64,000 bases of DNA from Arthrobacter sp. P2b (GTDB lineage: Bacteria; Actinomycetota; Actinomycetes; Actinomycetales; Micrococcaceae): positions 62,001 through 126,000 of the forward strand of contig NZ_FVZL01000007.1 in assembly GCF_900168295.1 (NCBI RefSeq), given 5' to 3'. The notes beneath the pieces were generated by a model that saw only the letters and a list, made by a program, of their open reading frames with translations, did no database searches and was not told the origin of the DNA. This document shows positions 7,680 through 16,383 of this stretch, piece after piece. A program made the position numbers and the translations under genes. How positions within the stretch are numbered: position 1 is the first letter of the stretch; each line of letters begins with the position of its first letter.

Positions 7680-9562
7680 CAGACCGCCACCGACGACAGT
7701 TTCCTGCTGCCGGCCACTTCGGCCGCAACAACTTCCGCTGCCCGGTGGAGCGCATCCACCTTCTTCAGCTCCGCCTTGATTTCCCGGATCCGGACGTCCT
7801 TCTTCAGGGCGTAGGTGGTGGCTGCCTTTTGCGCTACCGTCACCGAATCCGTCAGGGAGCGGTGGTGTTCCTCCGCGATTTCGGTGAAGTGGTCGCGGAT
7901 GGAACGCTGGACCAGCCGCAGCCGGTCCTTCAGCTGCTTGCCTACCTGGAAGGTGACGTCATCGATCTGTCGCCTGACCAGGGCCTTGGCTTCGCCCTGC
8001 CGGCGCTTGAGCCGGGCTTCCTTGTCCTCCCGGTATGCCTTGCGGCCCAGCAGCAGGCCGGCGCCCACCGAGAGCGGGTTGATCAATGCCATACCGAAGA
8101 TGCCGGTGAGGAGGCCGAACATCAGCACGCCGCCGTAGGATCCGCGCATGCCGATCAGTACCTTCTGCATCGGGTTGATGCGTCCATCCTCCATGCCCGG
8201 CATCGCGTCCACGGGGTCAAGTGCGTCACCGGAGTCGGACACCCGCATCACCGGCAACGACACCTCATCGGCTGCAAAGTGTTCAGCCACCTGGGCTGCC
8301 AGCCACTGGGCACGCTCGTTGGTCCAGACGAAGGTGTCGGAGATGGCAGCGGCCGCGCATTCCTCCAGCCACTTGGAAAACTCATTCCAGGTAGGGCCAG
8401 GATCTCCCTGGTCGATGGCGGTCTCGGCTTCCCGCTGGATGCGGCGGAGACGGTCCCGGAGGTCGTACTCCATGTCGGCGATGAGGTCGCTGATGCCGTC
8501 GTTGAGGGTGATCTGCCAGCGTGCGGACCGTTTCCGGAGGTCGTCGGCTTCGGCGCGGGCCAGTTCCAGCTGCGCGATCATCTGGGGCGTGCCTGCAGGG
8601 TTTTCCAGTGCTTCCAGCTCCGTCTGCAGGGAGAGGCGCAGGTTCTCGGTGACGGACAGCAGGTCCTGGCTGACAGAGCGCCGCTGCAGGCGCTGAGCGT
8701 TACCCACGATCTCGTTCCGGAGGTGGCTGATCAGCCCGGGAAAGCCGGATTCGTTGTTCAGCTCGCTGTCCTGCAGGCGTGCGGCCTCAAGGCGGAGGTC
8801 CGACGAGACCGGGAACAGCGGGATGTCGGGGGCCACCTTGCTTAGATGGAACCGGTCCGTCTCCTCCACCCGCCGCCAGTCCGGGTACAGGTCGGTCTTG
8901 GACAGGACACCCACAACGCTGGGGGTGATCCGCATGGCCTGGCGGAGGAAGCGCAGTTCCGGTTCGGTGTACTCCTGGGAGGCGTCTGAAACCAGGAGCA
9001 TGGCATCGGCGGTGGGCAAAGCCGTAAGGGTAGTCAGGGTGTGGGAGGAGCCCATGCCGCCAACACCGGGCGAGTCGATGACGGTGAGCCCTCCGGTGAG
9101 GACCTTGCGGGGAAGGTAAACCTCGGCGGCGACGAGCTTCTTGCTGTTCCCGGGGTTTCCCTGCTCGGAAACGTAAGCCGGGAGATCGGCCATGGGGATC
9201 TGCTGGCGTTCAACGGTGCCTTCGTCGCCGGCATCCCCATCGGCTTTCGGAACCAGGATGGCCGCCGAGGCCGGATCACCGTACCGGACCACGGTGGGGA
9301 CCGATGTGGCAATGTCGTCGTCAACGGGGCATGCCGGCGCGTTGACCAGGGCATTGATGAGCTTGCTTTTGCCTTGCTTGAATTCACCCACTACGATGAC
9401 GCGGATGCTGGGATCCTTGAGCCGTCCCATGGTCTGGTCCAGGCGCTTGCGGAGATCTGCCCTGTCGCCCGTGCCAACCAGTGTGAGTCCATGCTCCACG
9501 AGTCTGACCAGTTGCCCGGCGGTGGCCGGTGTTGTCGATTTTGCCGGTCCTGCTTCTGCCAC
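7679..9562 (-). CDS. Dynamin-like GTPase, first of a pair (IniA-like)
   Basis: A 627-residue dynamin-like protein. G1 is GEFKQGKS (residues 59-66), G3 is IDSPGVGG, G4 is LSKTDL. A Gly-rich hydrophobic stretch with motifs VLMFGLLTGIFGMALINP and GAGLLLGRKAY (about residues 480-520) looks like the membrane-inserting paddle of bacterial dynamins. I start it at the GTG at 9562, which has AAAGGAAA just upstream. A longer in-frame start at 9709 would run back through a hairpin and into the end of the iniB-like gene. It is translationally coupled to the next dynamin. Confidence 0.9.
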   Translation of the reverse strand: MAEAGPAKSTTPATAGQLVRLVEHGLTLVGTGDRADLRKRLDQTMGRLKDPSIRVIVVGEFKQGKSKLINALVNAPACPVDDDIATSVPTVVRYGDPASAAILVPKADGDAGDEGTVERQQIPMADLPAYVSEQGNPGNSKKLVAAEVYLPRKVLTGGLTVIDSPGVGGMGSSHTLTTLTALPTADAMLLVSDASQEYTEPELRFLRQAMRITPSVVGVLSKTDLYPDWRRVEETDRFHLSKVAPDIPLFPVSSDLRLEAARLQDSELNNESGFPGLISHLRNEIVGNAQRLQRRSVSQDLLSVTENLRLSLQTELEALENPAGTPQMIAQLELARAEADDLRKRSARWQITLNDGISDLIADMEYDLRDRLRRIQREAETAIDQGDPGPTWNEFSKWLEECAAAAISDTFVWTNERAQWLAAQVAEHFAADEVSLPVMRVSDSGDALDPVDAMPGMEDGRINPMQKVLIGMRGSYGGVLMFGLLTGIFGMALINPLSVGAGLLLGRKAYREDKEARLKRRQGEAKALVRRQIDDVTFQVGKQLKDRLRLVQRSIRDHFTEIAEEHHRSLTDSVTVAQKAATTYALKKDVRIREIKAELKKVDALHRAAEVVAAEVAGSRKLSSVAV

Positions 9563-9615
9563 AGCGTTTCCTTTTGCGTTGAGCCCCGAATTGGAACGTG
9601 GGATGGGTTGGGAAG

Positions 9616-9649
9616 AGCCCGGCAGGAGGTGGGAACCTCCTGCCGGGCT
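9616..9649 (-). terminator. Hairpin between iniB-like and dynamin genes
   Basis: Arms 9616-9630 and 9635-9649 are perfectly complementary over 15 bp with a 4-nt loop. It lies after the stop of the iniB-like gene (9669) and before the chosen dynamin start (9562). On the minus strand it is not followed by a strong U-run, so it may act as a partial terminator or RNA-stability stem that makes much more IniB-like protein than dynamins. Confidence 0.65.
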
Positions 9650-9668
9650 TTCCTGTCCGGACTGGCTG

Positions 9669-10847
9669 CTAGCCCGCCGTGGCCTCGGCGTCGTCCGCGG
9701 CGAGTGCAAGGTTGTTGTCCTCTACGTTCACATCGGTGTTGATGGAGTTGTCCTCAGTGAACTCGAGCTCGTTGTCGGCGACAACAACGTTGTCCTCGAC
9801 GTTGACCGGGTTGAAGGAATCCTCGACCTCTACCTCGACATCGGTCTCGGTGGTCTGCGAGTTGTCGTTGAAGGAATCGTTCAGCTCGACCTCCGTCTCG
9901 GTGGAGTTGTCCTGGAAGGAGTCCTCGATCGCGACTTCGGTGGTCTCGGAGTTGTCCGTGTTGAAGGAATCCTCGAGCTCGACGTCAACCTCGGTGTTCG
10001 TCGAGTTGTCGTTGAACGAATCCTCAACGTCGACCTCGGTGTTGGTGGAGTTGTCCGAGTTGTCGTTGAACGAATCCTCGACGTCGACCTCCAGGTCGTT
10101 GTTGGTGGAGTTGTCGGAGTTGTCGTTGAACGAGTCGTCGATGTCGGCATCGATGTCGACGTCGGTGTTGAAGGAGTCCTCGATATCGGTCTCTTCGTTG
10201 CCGATGTTGACGTCGCCGCCGGCGCGGATGGAGTTGTCCGTGGAGTTATCCGTGGAGTTGTCCGTGTTGTAGGAATCCTCGATGTTGTTGGAGTCCTCGA
10301 CGTCGGCGTCGTCGCCGGCGGCGATGGCACGGTCACCGGAAGCGACCACCGAGTCGTTGTCGAACCACTGGGTGACGTCGCCGTCGGCCCAGATGTTCTG
10401 GTTCACGGACTGGTCCGTGATGGTGTCGCGGTCATCCACTGTGGAGGTGTAGGAGTAGTTGTTCACAACGTGGTGCAGCTGCTGGACTGCGTGCGCGTGG
10501 TCGTCGCCACCGTGGTTGTTGCCGCCGCCGTTGCCGCCGCCGTGGTGGCCGCCGCCGTGGTGGCCTCCACCATGGTTGCCGCCACCGGTGCTGCCGCCGC
10601 CGCCGTTGTCGTCAGTGTGGGAGCGGTTGCCGCCGGTGTTGTACTCCCGGTCGAAGCGGGAGGCGTTGACGGTGACCGGAGCGTAGTCCAGGACTACCGG
10701 CATTGCGGCGTCGACGTCTGCCGAGCAGACCTTGCCAAGTCCGTGGTCTTCAAGGACCTTCTCCGGGTCATCCAGGAAGTCCTGGGCGGCCTGGCGGTCT
10801 CCGAAGAGGTTCATGAGGAACTGGACGAGATCGTTTGCGAGTGTCAT
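9669..10847 (-). CDS. iniB: IniB-like protein with acidic EDSFN repeats
   Basis: A 392-residue protein. Residues 1-60 (start MTLANDLVQFLMNLFGD, then FLDDPEKVLEDHGL) match the IniB N-terminal domain of mycobacteria and other actinobacteria. Residues 83-120 are Gly/His/Asn-rich with HHGGG units. Residues 125-215 form a Gly/Asp/Asn-rich segment, and from about 185 to the end the motif EDSFNDNS or EDSFNTD recurs about a dozen times, alternating with acidic spacers. No signal peptide is evident. The protein is strongly acidic and of low complexity. It is first of three genes whose order matches iniB-iniA-iniC. Its biochemical role is unknown even in mycobacteria. Confidence 0.85.
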   Translation of the reverse strand: MTLANDLVQFLMNLFGDRQAAQDFLDDPEKVLEDHGLGKVCSADVDAAMPVVLDYAPVTVNASRFDREYNTGGNRSHTDDNGGGGSTGGGNHGGGHHGGGHHGGGNGGGNNHGGDDHAHAVQQLHHVVNNYSYTSTVDDRDTITDQSVNQNIWADGDVTQWFDNDSVVASGDRAIAAGDDADVEDSNNIEDSYNTDNSTDNSTDNSIRAGGDVNIGNEETDIEDSFNTDVDIDADIDDSFNDNSDNSTNNDLEVDVEDSFNDNSDNSTNTEVDVEDSFNDNSTNTEVDVELEDSFNTDNSETTEVAIEDSFQDNSTETEVELNDSFNDNSQTTETDVEVEVEDSFNPVNVEDNVVVADNELEFTEDNSINTDVNVEDNNLALAADDAEATAG

Positions 10848-11013
10848 TTGAAGGTCCCCTGCTTTTCTATGAGTTGCGGTTCGCCCTGCGTCGTTGCTGG
10901 GCTTGAATCAAACGTATGGGCCGGGGGTAGGACCGGGCATCGGGCCGGTTCCCCCTACCGGCAGTCCCCCGCGTGGGGAACCGCCGGGCCCCCCGGTTAG
11001 GGGCATTAGGGGC

Positions 11014-13086
11014 TTACTCCTGAGGGGGATTCTCGGAGCTCAGGGCAAGGCGCAGCCGGGCCAGCAGGTCCGAGCGGTTTTCGGCACCCAGGCGGCGGCG
11101 CATCCGGGCTATGTGGTGTTCGGCAGTCCTCGGGGAGATGTAGATGGCCTCGCCGATCTCCCGGTATGTCTTGCCCTCAAGCACCAGCCGGGCAACCTCT
11201 TTTTCCCGTTCGCTGAGCCCTGATCCGTCCGGCTGCATGCCGTTGCCGGTTTCTGCGGTGGGAGCATTGCGCGTCTCGCCGGAACCCGAGGTTCCGTTGC
11301 CCGCGGACGTTCCTTGCGGATGGAGGTCCCGGGCGCAGGACAGCAGGCGCACCATGTCCTTGCGCTCTTCCGCCCGGGCAGCCGCGTGCCCGGCAAGCCT
11401 GGCACCTTCCCATGGCATCCCCACCCTGCCCAGGCCACGCGCGGCGGCCTCGACGTCGGCGGGCTGGAACCTGCCGGCCAGCACCGAAACCCACGCCTTG
11501 CCCGCGGTAGCCAGCACGGCAGCCAAGTGGCTGTGGTGGGCGGCGCGGGCCAATGCTGCGGCATGTGGCGCAAGGTCTGCGGGGCTTTCACTCAGCAGCG
11601 CAGCCTGGGCAGCGGCCCAGTGGAAAGGCACCGCCCACAGTGGCGGGTTGCCGAGGCGCTCCAGGAGCTGCTTTGCCTCGTCCAGATAATGCGCCACCCG
11701 CCGGGTTTCCCGCAGCCGGGCTGCCGTGATCATCAGCTCACCCCACGGCAGCAGGCTGTAGAGGTCCACGGACGTGTGCAGCATCGCTTCGCGGGCGCGT
11801 TCCCACGCCATGACAAGTTCGGGAATTTCACCGTTCCGCCGGGCGAGGCCCACTTCCAGCGCCGCCCGCAAAAACTCGTCCCGCGGAACCAGGGGCCAAT
11901 GATTGGCCTTGGAAGCCTCGTTGATGGACAGCCGGGCGTCCTCGAGCTTGTCCTGCTGCATCGCGGACCATGCCTGGAGCAGGTAGAGCCGCGGCTTCGC
12001 AGCATTTCCGCCCTGGCCGGCGGCAGTGGCTGCCCGGCAGACCGTCTCGGCGAGATGCGGCTCTCCGCTGTTCAGCGCCGCGAGGGCGGCCAGGGCTGCC
12101 GGGGTATCGGGAAGCGGAAGGGCTGCCCCTGCCGCGTTCAGCATGTCTGACGCGTGGATCAGGACCGGCAGCGCCTGGTGCGGATCGCCGGCCAGTGACT
12201 CCAGGATTCCCTTACCGGTTTCGGTCATTGCGGCGGCCAGGAGGGTGGGCGATGCCGGGGGTGCGTCAGCTTTGAACACCGCATCGGCTCCCGGCCGGTT
12301 GCCGCAGCCCACCATGGCTACGGCGGCCAGCGGCGCCGAGGGTCCCAGCCGGGCGGCACCCAGCCAGCTGAAGGCGTCCGCACCGCGGGCCAGCATGCCG
12401 CGCTGCGCCCAGACGGCGGCGGCTACGTTCACGCCCCGGCGTACGTCCGGCGGATCCTCCTGCACCAGGAGGGTGTCGATGATGCGGGTGGCTGCATCCA
12501 GGTCCCCGTCCCCGGCTGCGGCCTGGGCACGCCGCGCGGCCGTGGCTATTTCGTCGGCTCCTGCCAGCAGGGCTTCATCGTAGAGCTGGCAGGCCAGGCC
12601 GGGGTCGTGTTCCAGCGCCTTGTCCCCCGCATGCTCCAGCTCTGCCGCCACGCGCTGGTCCGCCAGGCCCCCGCGGGCCAGCTCGCGGGCGAAGTCGCCC
12701 AGCGGCTGGCCGTCCGTGACGTACACCGTGACGAGTTCACGCTGGAGCGCGTGGACTTTCGTGGTGGGTGCCACGGTGAGCAGGGCGTGCTGGGCCGGTC
12801 CCACCACGGTCCCGTCGGGTGTCAGCAGGCCTGCTTTTTCTGCCCGTTCAACCAGCGCAGCAAGGCTTTCCACCTCGCCGCCGTCAATTTTTCGCTGCAG
12901 GTCCGCGGGCAGCGGTCCCGGCAAGGCAAAGCCCACAGACAACGCCAGAAGCAGCTCGCGGACTGCGGCGTTCTCGCCCTTGAGCTGCCGGGCCATGAGC
13001 TCTGCAGCGTGGGGTGACTGCCCCGGATGGTTCAGTTCCGCATGAAGGAAGGCCGGCTCTTGCGCGCGCATCTGATGACCCACCAT
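11014..13086 (-). CDS. LuxR-family transcriptional regulator of the IniB/dynamin module
   Basis: A 690-residue regulator with a C-terminal LuxR/GerE helix-turn-helix (about residues 625-685; LSEREKEVARLVLEGKTYRE followed by ISPRTAEHHIARMRRRLG). The long N-terminal part is helical and Ala/Leu-rich, resembling the TPR-like arm of large LAL/MalT-type regulators. I see no Walker A motif, so the usual AAA/STAND ATPase domain is missing. I use the ATG at 13086, right after the Hsp70-like stop; a TTG at 13104 would overlap it. Position between Hsp70-like and iniB-like genes suggests it controls the module, as IniR does iniBAC in M. tuberculosis, but this is inference. Confidence 0.85.
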   Translation of the reverse strand: MVGHQMRAQEPAFLHAELNHPGQSPHAAELMARQLKGENAAVRELLLALSVGFALPGPLPADLQRKIDGGEVESLAALVERAEKAGLLTPDGTVVGPAQHALLTVAPTTKVHALQRELVTVYVTDGQPLGDFARELARGGLADQRVAAELEHAGDKALEHDPGLACQLYDEALLAGADEIATAARRAQAAAGDGDLDAATRIIDTLLVQEDPPDVRRGVNVAAAVWAQRGMLARGADAFSWLGAARLGPSAPLAAVAMVGCGNRPGADAVFKADAPPASPTLLAAAMTETGKGILESLAGDPHQALPVLIHASDMLNAAGAALPLPDTPAALAALAALNSGEPHLAETVCRAATAAGQGGNAAKPRLYLLQAWSAMQQDKLEDARLSINEASKANHWPLVPRDEFLRAALEVGLARRNGEIPELVMAWERAREAMLHTSVDLYSLLPWGELMITAARLRETRRVAHYLDEAKQLLERLGNPPLWAVPFHWAAAQAALLSESPADLAPHAAALARAAHHSHLAAVLATAGKAWVSVLAGRFQPADVEAAARGLGRVGMPWEGARLAGHAAARAEERKDMVRLLSCARDLHPQGTSAGNGTSGSGETRNAPTAETGNGMQPDGSGLSEREKEVARLVLEGKTYREIGEAIYISPRTAEHHIARMRRRLGAENRSDLLARLRLALSSENPPQE

Positions 13087-13087
13087 G

Positions 13088-15151
13088 CTAAGCCGCCGGT
13101 TCAATCGCGGTAGTCGGAGCTGGCTCCACAGCAGTTACCGTCGGAGTCGGTTCGGCGGGCGGTGGTGGAGCAACCGTTTCTGATGGCGCCGGCTCCACGG
13201 GAACCGGAACACTCGGCGCGGGGTCAGACGGCAACGGATCGACCGGAGTGGGGTCGACGGGTGTCGGATCCACCGGAGTGGGGTCGACCGGCGCAGGATC
13301 CACCGGCGTGGGGTCAACCGGAGTCGGGTCAACGGGAGCGGGGTCTACAGGGGTTGGATCCACGGTGGGATCTGGAACCGGCGAGCTGGTGCCGGGAACA
13401 GCAGGATCAGTGGTCCCCGAGCCCAGCGTGGGGGTGCCGTTGGGCTCGGTGGCGCCGCCCGGCGTCGTACTTCCGGTCCCTGGTGCCGTGCCAGTGCCCG
13501 CGTCCGCTGCTGCACTGCCCGTGGATCCTCCGCCGGCGGCAGCCTTGTCCGCAGGTGCGCCCGACGACGGCCGGCTGGTGGGCGAAGCCGCCACCTCGAG
13601 GCCGGCCTTCTGGGCGGGAGCAGCCTTGTTCACCCCGGCTTCGATGCCTGCCAGGGGTGCCGAGGCGTCCCCCGGAGCACCGGCTGCGGGTCCCCCGGCA
13701 CCGTTCCCGCCACCGCCGGAACCTCCGGCTTCAGGGGCGGCTTCGGCGTCCGGCATGAACACGGACGTCAGGTTGCTGAAGCCTTCCGGGCTCTGGGCTG
13801 CGGTGGCGGTAAGGACGGTGAAGAGGGCAGCGGCGGCTGCGATGGCGGTGAGCCGCACGGTGGGCTTCGGAGCATGTGCTCCGCCATGGTGCCCGTGTCC
13901 CGGGCCGTGGCCCGCGGCCGGGGCGGCGGGCGTCTTACGGGACCAGCTGGCCAGCCGTACGGGCGCGTGCCCGCCTTCCGTAGCGTCTTCACCGGAGGAA
14001 GGCGCGACGGCGGTTCCGTCGGCTTCCGCGGCGGCCCCTCCGGCAGCAGCTGCTGCCGGAGCAGCTTCCGGCTGTGCCAACACCGCGGACACGGCCGCGC
14101 CCAGGCAGATGGATGACTTGGGATCGGCGTCCACGGCGATGGGCCGGTCCAGCTGCTCCGAGATCAGCTGCGCCACGAGGGGGATGCGCGAGGATCCGCC
14201 GATGAGCAGCACGGCGGTCAGGTCCGCCGGCGCGAGCTCAAGCTGTGCCAGGGATTGTTCCAGGGCGTCAACAGTGTCCCGGATGGGTTCCTCAATCAGC
14301 TCTTCGAATTCGGAGCGGACCAGGCGGATCTGCTGCTGGATGCCGGGGAGGAGCACGGAAATGCTGGCTTCGCTGTCCGAGGAGAGAGCTTCCTTGGCCT
14401 CCACGCACTCCCGCCGCAGCCGGGTCAGCGCCGCAAGCACGCCCGGCTCGGCGGTGTCGAGGGCTGCCAGGGCGCCGCCGGTGTTTTCAGCCACGTAACG
14501 GAACACGGCAGCGTCGAAGTCGGCGCCGCCCAGGTTCTCAATCCCTTCCGGGCGCCCCAGGAGTTCAAAGTGGTTGGTGCCGGCTTTGCGCAGGACAGCT
14601 GTATCGAAGGTTCCGCCGCCCAGGTCGTAGACGGCGATGGTGCTGCCGTCCTCCACCCGCACCTGCGATGCGTAATGCAGGGCGGCGGCTTCCGGCTCCG
14701 TCAGCAAGGTGACGTTCCCAAGGCCTTTCGCTGCCAGGGCGTCGCTGATAACGGAGGTCCGGTGGCTGCCCCATGCGGCGGGGTGGGTCAGGATGATTTC
14801 CGACGGCGGTGCGCCCTCGCGCTCGGCCGCCCGGTCAACCACCCAGCGGGCCATGGTGGCGAAGACGTCCTCGGGAGCAAGGGACAGCGTGCCAACGGAG
14901 ATGGGCACGGCATCGCCAACACGCCGTTTGAACTCCCGTACGACGCGCCCGGGGGAATCGAGCCCGCGGCGTTCCGCGGCCTCCCCCACCAGGATGGGGC
15001 CTTCCTCCGGGTAGTACACCACAGAAGGCACAGCTGCCCCGCGAAGGCCCAGCGGCAGGCTCTCCGGGACTGGTGTAACTCCTTGGTGAAAGCGGACAAC
15101 GGCAGCAGCCGTAAAACTTGTCCCGACATCGATGGCGAGAACGTAACTCAT
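13088..15151 (-). CDS. Membrane-anchored Hsp70-like ATPase without substrate-binding domain
   Basis: A 687-residue protein. Residues 1-360 form an actin/Hsp70 nucleotide-binding domain: phosphate 1 AIDVGTSFTAA (6-16), phosphate 2 YDLGGGTFDTAVL (175-187), adenosine LLIGGSSRIPLV (315-326). There is no DnaK substrate-binding domain. An Ala/Gly/His-rich linker leads to one transmembrane helix (about 431-452), then a Gly/Ala/Pro/Thr-rich tail ending in tandem VDPTP repeats (about 600-660). The ATPase would be cytoplasmic and the tail outside. The ATG at 15151 directly precedes the conserved SYVLAIDVG. The next gene, a LuxR regulator, follows without a gap. Confidence 0.9.
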   Translation of the reverse strand: MSYVLAIDVGTSFTAAAVVRFHQGVTPVPESLPLGLRGAAVPSVVYYPEEGPILVGEAAERRGLDSPGRVVREFKRRVGDAVPISVGTLSLAPEDVFATMARWVVDRAAEREGAPPSEIILTHPAAWGSHRTSVISDALAAKGLGNVTLLTEPEAAALHYASQVRVEDGSTIAVYDLGGGTFDTAVLRKAGTNHFELLGRPEGIENLGGADFDAAVFRYVAENTGGALAALDTAEPGVLAALTRLRRECVEAKEALSSDSEASISVLLPGIQQQIRLVRSEFEELIEEPIRDTVDALEQSLAQLELAPADLTAVLLIGGSSRIPLVAQLISEQLDRPIAVDADPKSSICLGAAVSAVLAQPEAAPAAAAAGGAAAEADGTAVAPSSGEDATEGGHAPVRLASWSRKTPAAPAAGHGPGHGHHGGAHAPKPTVRLTAIAAAAALFTVLTATAAQSPEGFSNLTSVFMPDAEAAPEAGGSGGGGNGAGGPAAGAPGDASAPLAGIEAGVNKAAPAQKAGLEVAASPTSRPSSGAPADKAAAGGGSTGSAAADAGTGTAPGTGSTTPGGATEPNGTPTLGSGTTDPAVPGTSSPVPDPTVDPTPVDPAPVDPTPVDPTPVDPAPVDPTPVDPTPVDPTPVDPLPSDPAPSVPVPVEPAPSETVAPPPPAEPTPTVTAVEPAPTTAIEPAA
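13239..13362 (-). repeat. 15-bp minisatellite encoding VDPTP/VDPAP units
   Basis: About eight 15-bp units run in tandem within the Hsp70-like gene, each encoding Val-Asp-Pro-(Thr/Ala)-Pro. Units differ by synonymous changes and by the Thr/Ala switch. Such tracts change length easily by slippage. The encoded tail is extracytoplasmic if the transmembrane helix is used and is probably an extended, wall-spanning rod. Confidence 0.85.
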
Positions 15152-15303
15152 GGAAACCCCAGGAAAAACTTGCGTTTCGCCAGCAACTTCATTACGGGCG
15201 AACGTCACCAACGTAGCACCACCCGGGGACCGGGAACACCCCCATTGCTACATCGATTTGTTATTTACCTCGGGCCCACCGGGCTTTCAGGTGAATGCCC
15301 TGC

Positions 15304-16383
15304 TCAGAGGCCTGAGTAGGAGTGCAGACCGTTGAAGAACTGGTTCACGATGGTGAAGTTGAAGATGACACACAGGTAGCCGACGATCGAAAGCCAAGCC
15401 GCACGGGTGCCCGTCCAGCCGCGGGTTGCCCGGGCGTGCAGGTAGCCCGCGTAGACCACCCAGATGACGAACGTCCAGACTTCCTTGGTGTCCCAGCCCC
15501 AGAACCGGCCCCAGGCCTTCTCAGCCCAAATGGCGCCGAACATCAGTGTGAAGGTCCAGCCGATAAAGGCAATCGCGTTGATGCGGTAGGAGAGGTTCTC
15601 CAGGCTGAGCGCGGACGGCACCAGGCGCATGAAGCCGAGCTTGTCCGCGCCTCCGGCCGCCACGGTCTTCTGGCGGTGGGACTGCACCAGCTGCAGGGCG
15701 GACATGGCGAAGGTCAGCGTGAACAGCGCCGATGAGAGCACGGCGATGGAGACGTGGATGATCAGCCAATAGCTCTGCAGGGCGGGAACCAGGTGCCCCA
15801 CCGGCGTCCAGTACGCCACGGAGGCGGCGACCAGCATGATGATGGCCAGGCCCACCACGAAAGTGCCCAGGAAGCGGAGATCGCGGCGGATCAGCACCAG
15901 GAGGAATACCGCAATGGCCACGAAGGCGCCGGTGGTGAGGAACTCGTACATGTTGCCCCAGGGCACGCGTCCGGCGCCGAGGGCGCGGGTCACGACGCCG
16001 GCGCCATGGATGAGCGCACCCAGGACGGTCAGGGCCACCGCCACCCGTGCGGGAGCGCGGCGTTCCGCGGCATACTTCATGTCGGCGTCGGCCGTTGCAG
16101 CTCCCCCGGCCACTGCGGACTTCGCCGTGGACGACGACGGCCGTTCGGCCCGGCCCGCCGGCCCGGCAAGGTGGGACTCGCTGCGCGCCCCCGTCCCCGC
16201 GGCTACGGGAACCTTGGTGGCCTCTTCGGCCTGCGCGGCCTTGAGGTCGATGGCCCGCAAGGCTTTGCTGCTCTTGGCAAGGTCCCAGGCGAACGCGATG
16301 AAGGCGACGGTGTATGTGCCTGCGGCCAGCAGCATAAAGAGCTCGCTGTACTGGCCCATGGTTTCGTTGATTCCAAACGGCAT
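15304..16383 (-). CDS. ccsB: Cytochrome c biogenesis protein CcsB (CcsA/ResC type)
   Basis: A 359-residue polytopic membrane protein that with ResB forms the system II haem export and ligation complex for c-type cytochromes. The Trp-rich haem-binding motif WGWDTKEVWTFVIW is present near residue 300, as in all CcsA/CcsB proteins, with conserved histidines in nearby loops. A soluble Ala/Ser-rich insert (about residues 45-110) follows the first helix. Its start overlaps the resB stop as TAATG, indicating translational coupling. Last gene of the operon. Confidence 0.95.
   Translation of the reverse strand: MPFGINETMGQYSELFMLLAAGTYTVAFIAFAWDLAKSSKALRAIDLKAAQAEEATKVPVAAGTGARSESHLAGPAGRAERPSSSTAKSAVAGGAATADADMKYAAERRAPARVAVALTVLGALIHGAGVVTRALGAGRVPWGNMYEFLTTGAFVAIAVFLLVLIRRDLRFLGTFVVGLAIIMLVAASVAYWTPVGHLVPALQSYWLIIHVSIAVLSSALFTLTFAMSALQLVQSHRQKTVAAGGADKLGFMRLVPSALSLENLSYRINAIAFIGWTFTLMFGAIWAEKAWGRFWGWDTKEVWTFVIWVVYAGYLHARATRGWTGTRAAWLSIVGYLCVIFNFTIVNQFFNGLHSYSGL

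Noticed and set aside
9790-10290. Direct repeats that could suggest a CRISPR array
   Set aside because: Repeats are in-frame protein repeats (EDSFN units) with irregular spacing and no unique spacers; the same applies to 13239-13362 and to the PQYGQN tract near 21840-22080.
9192-11000. Long plus-strand ORF of 602 codons opposite the iniB-like gene
   Set aside because: It is antisense to the repeats of the iniB-like gene and its Val/Gly/Leu-rich translation reflects those repeats; no family features and the minus strand has a recognised IniB domain.
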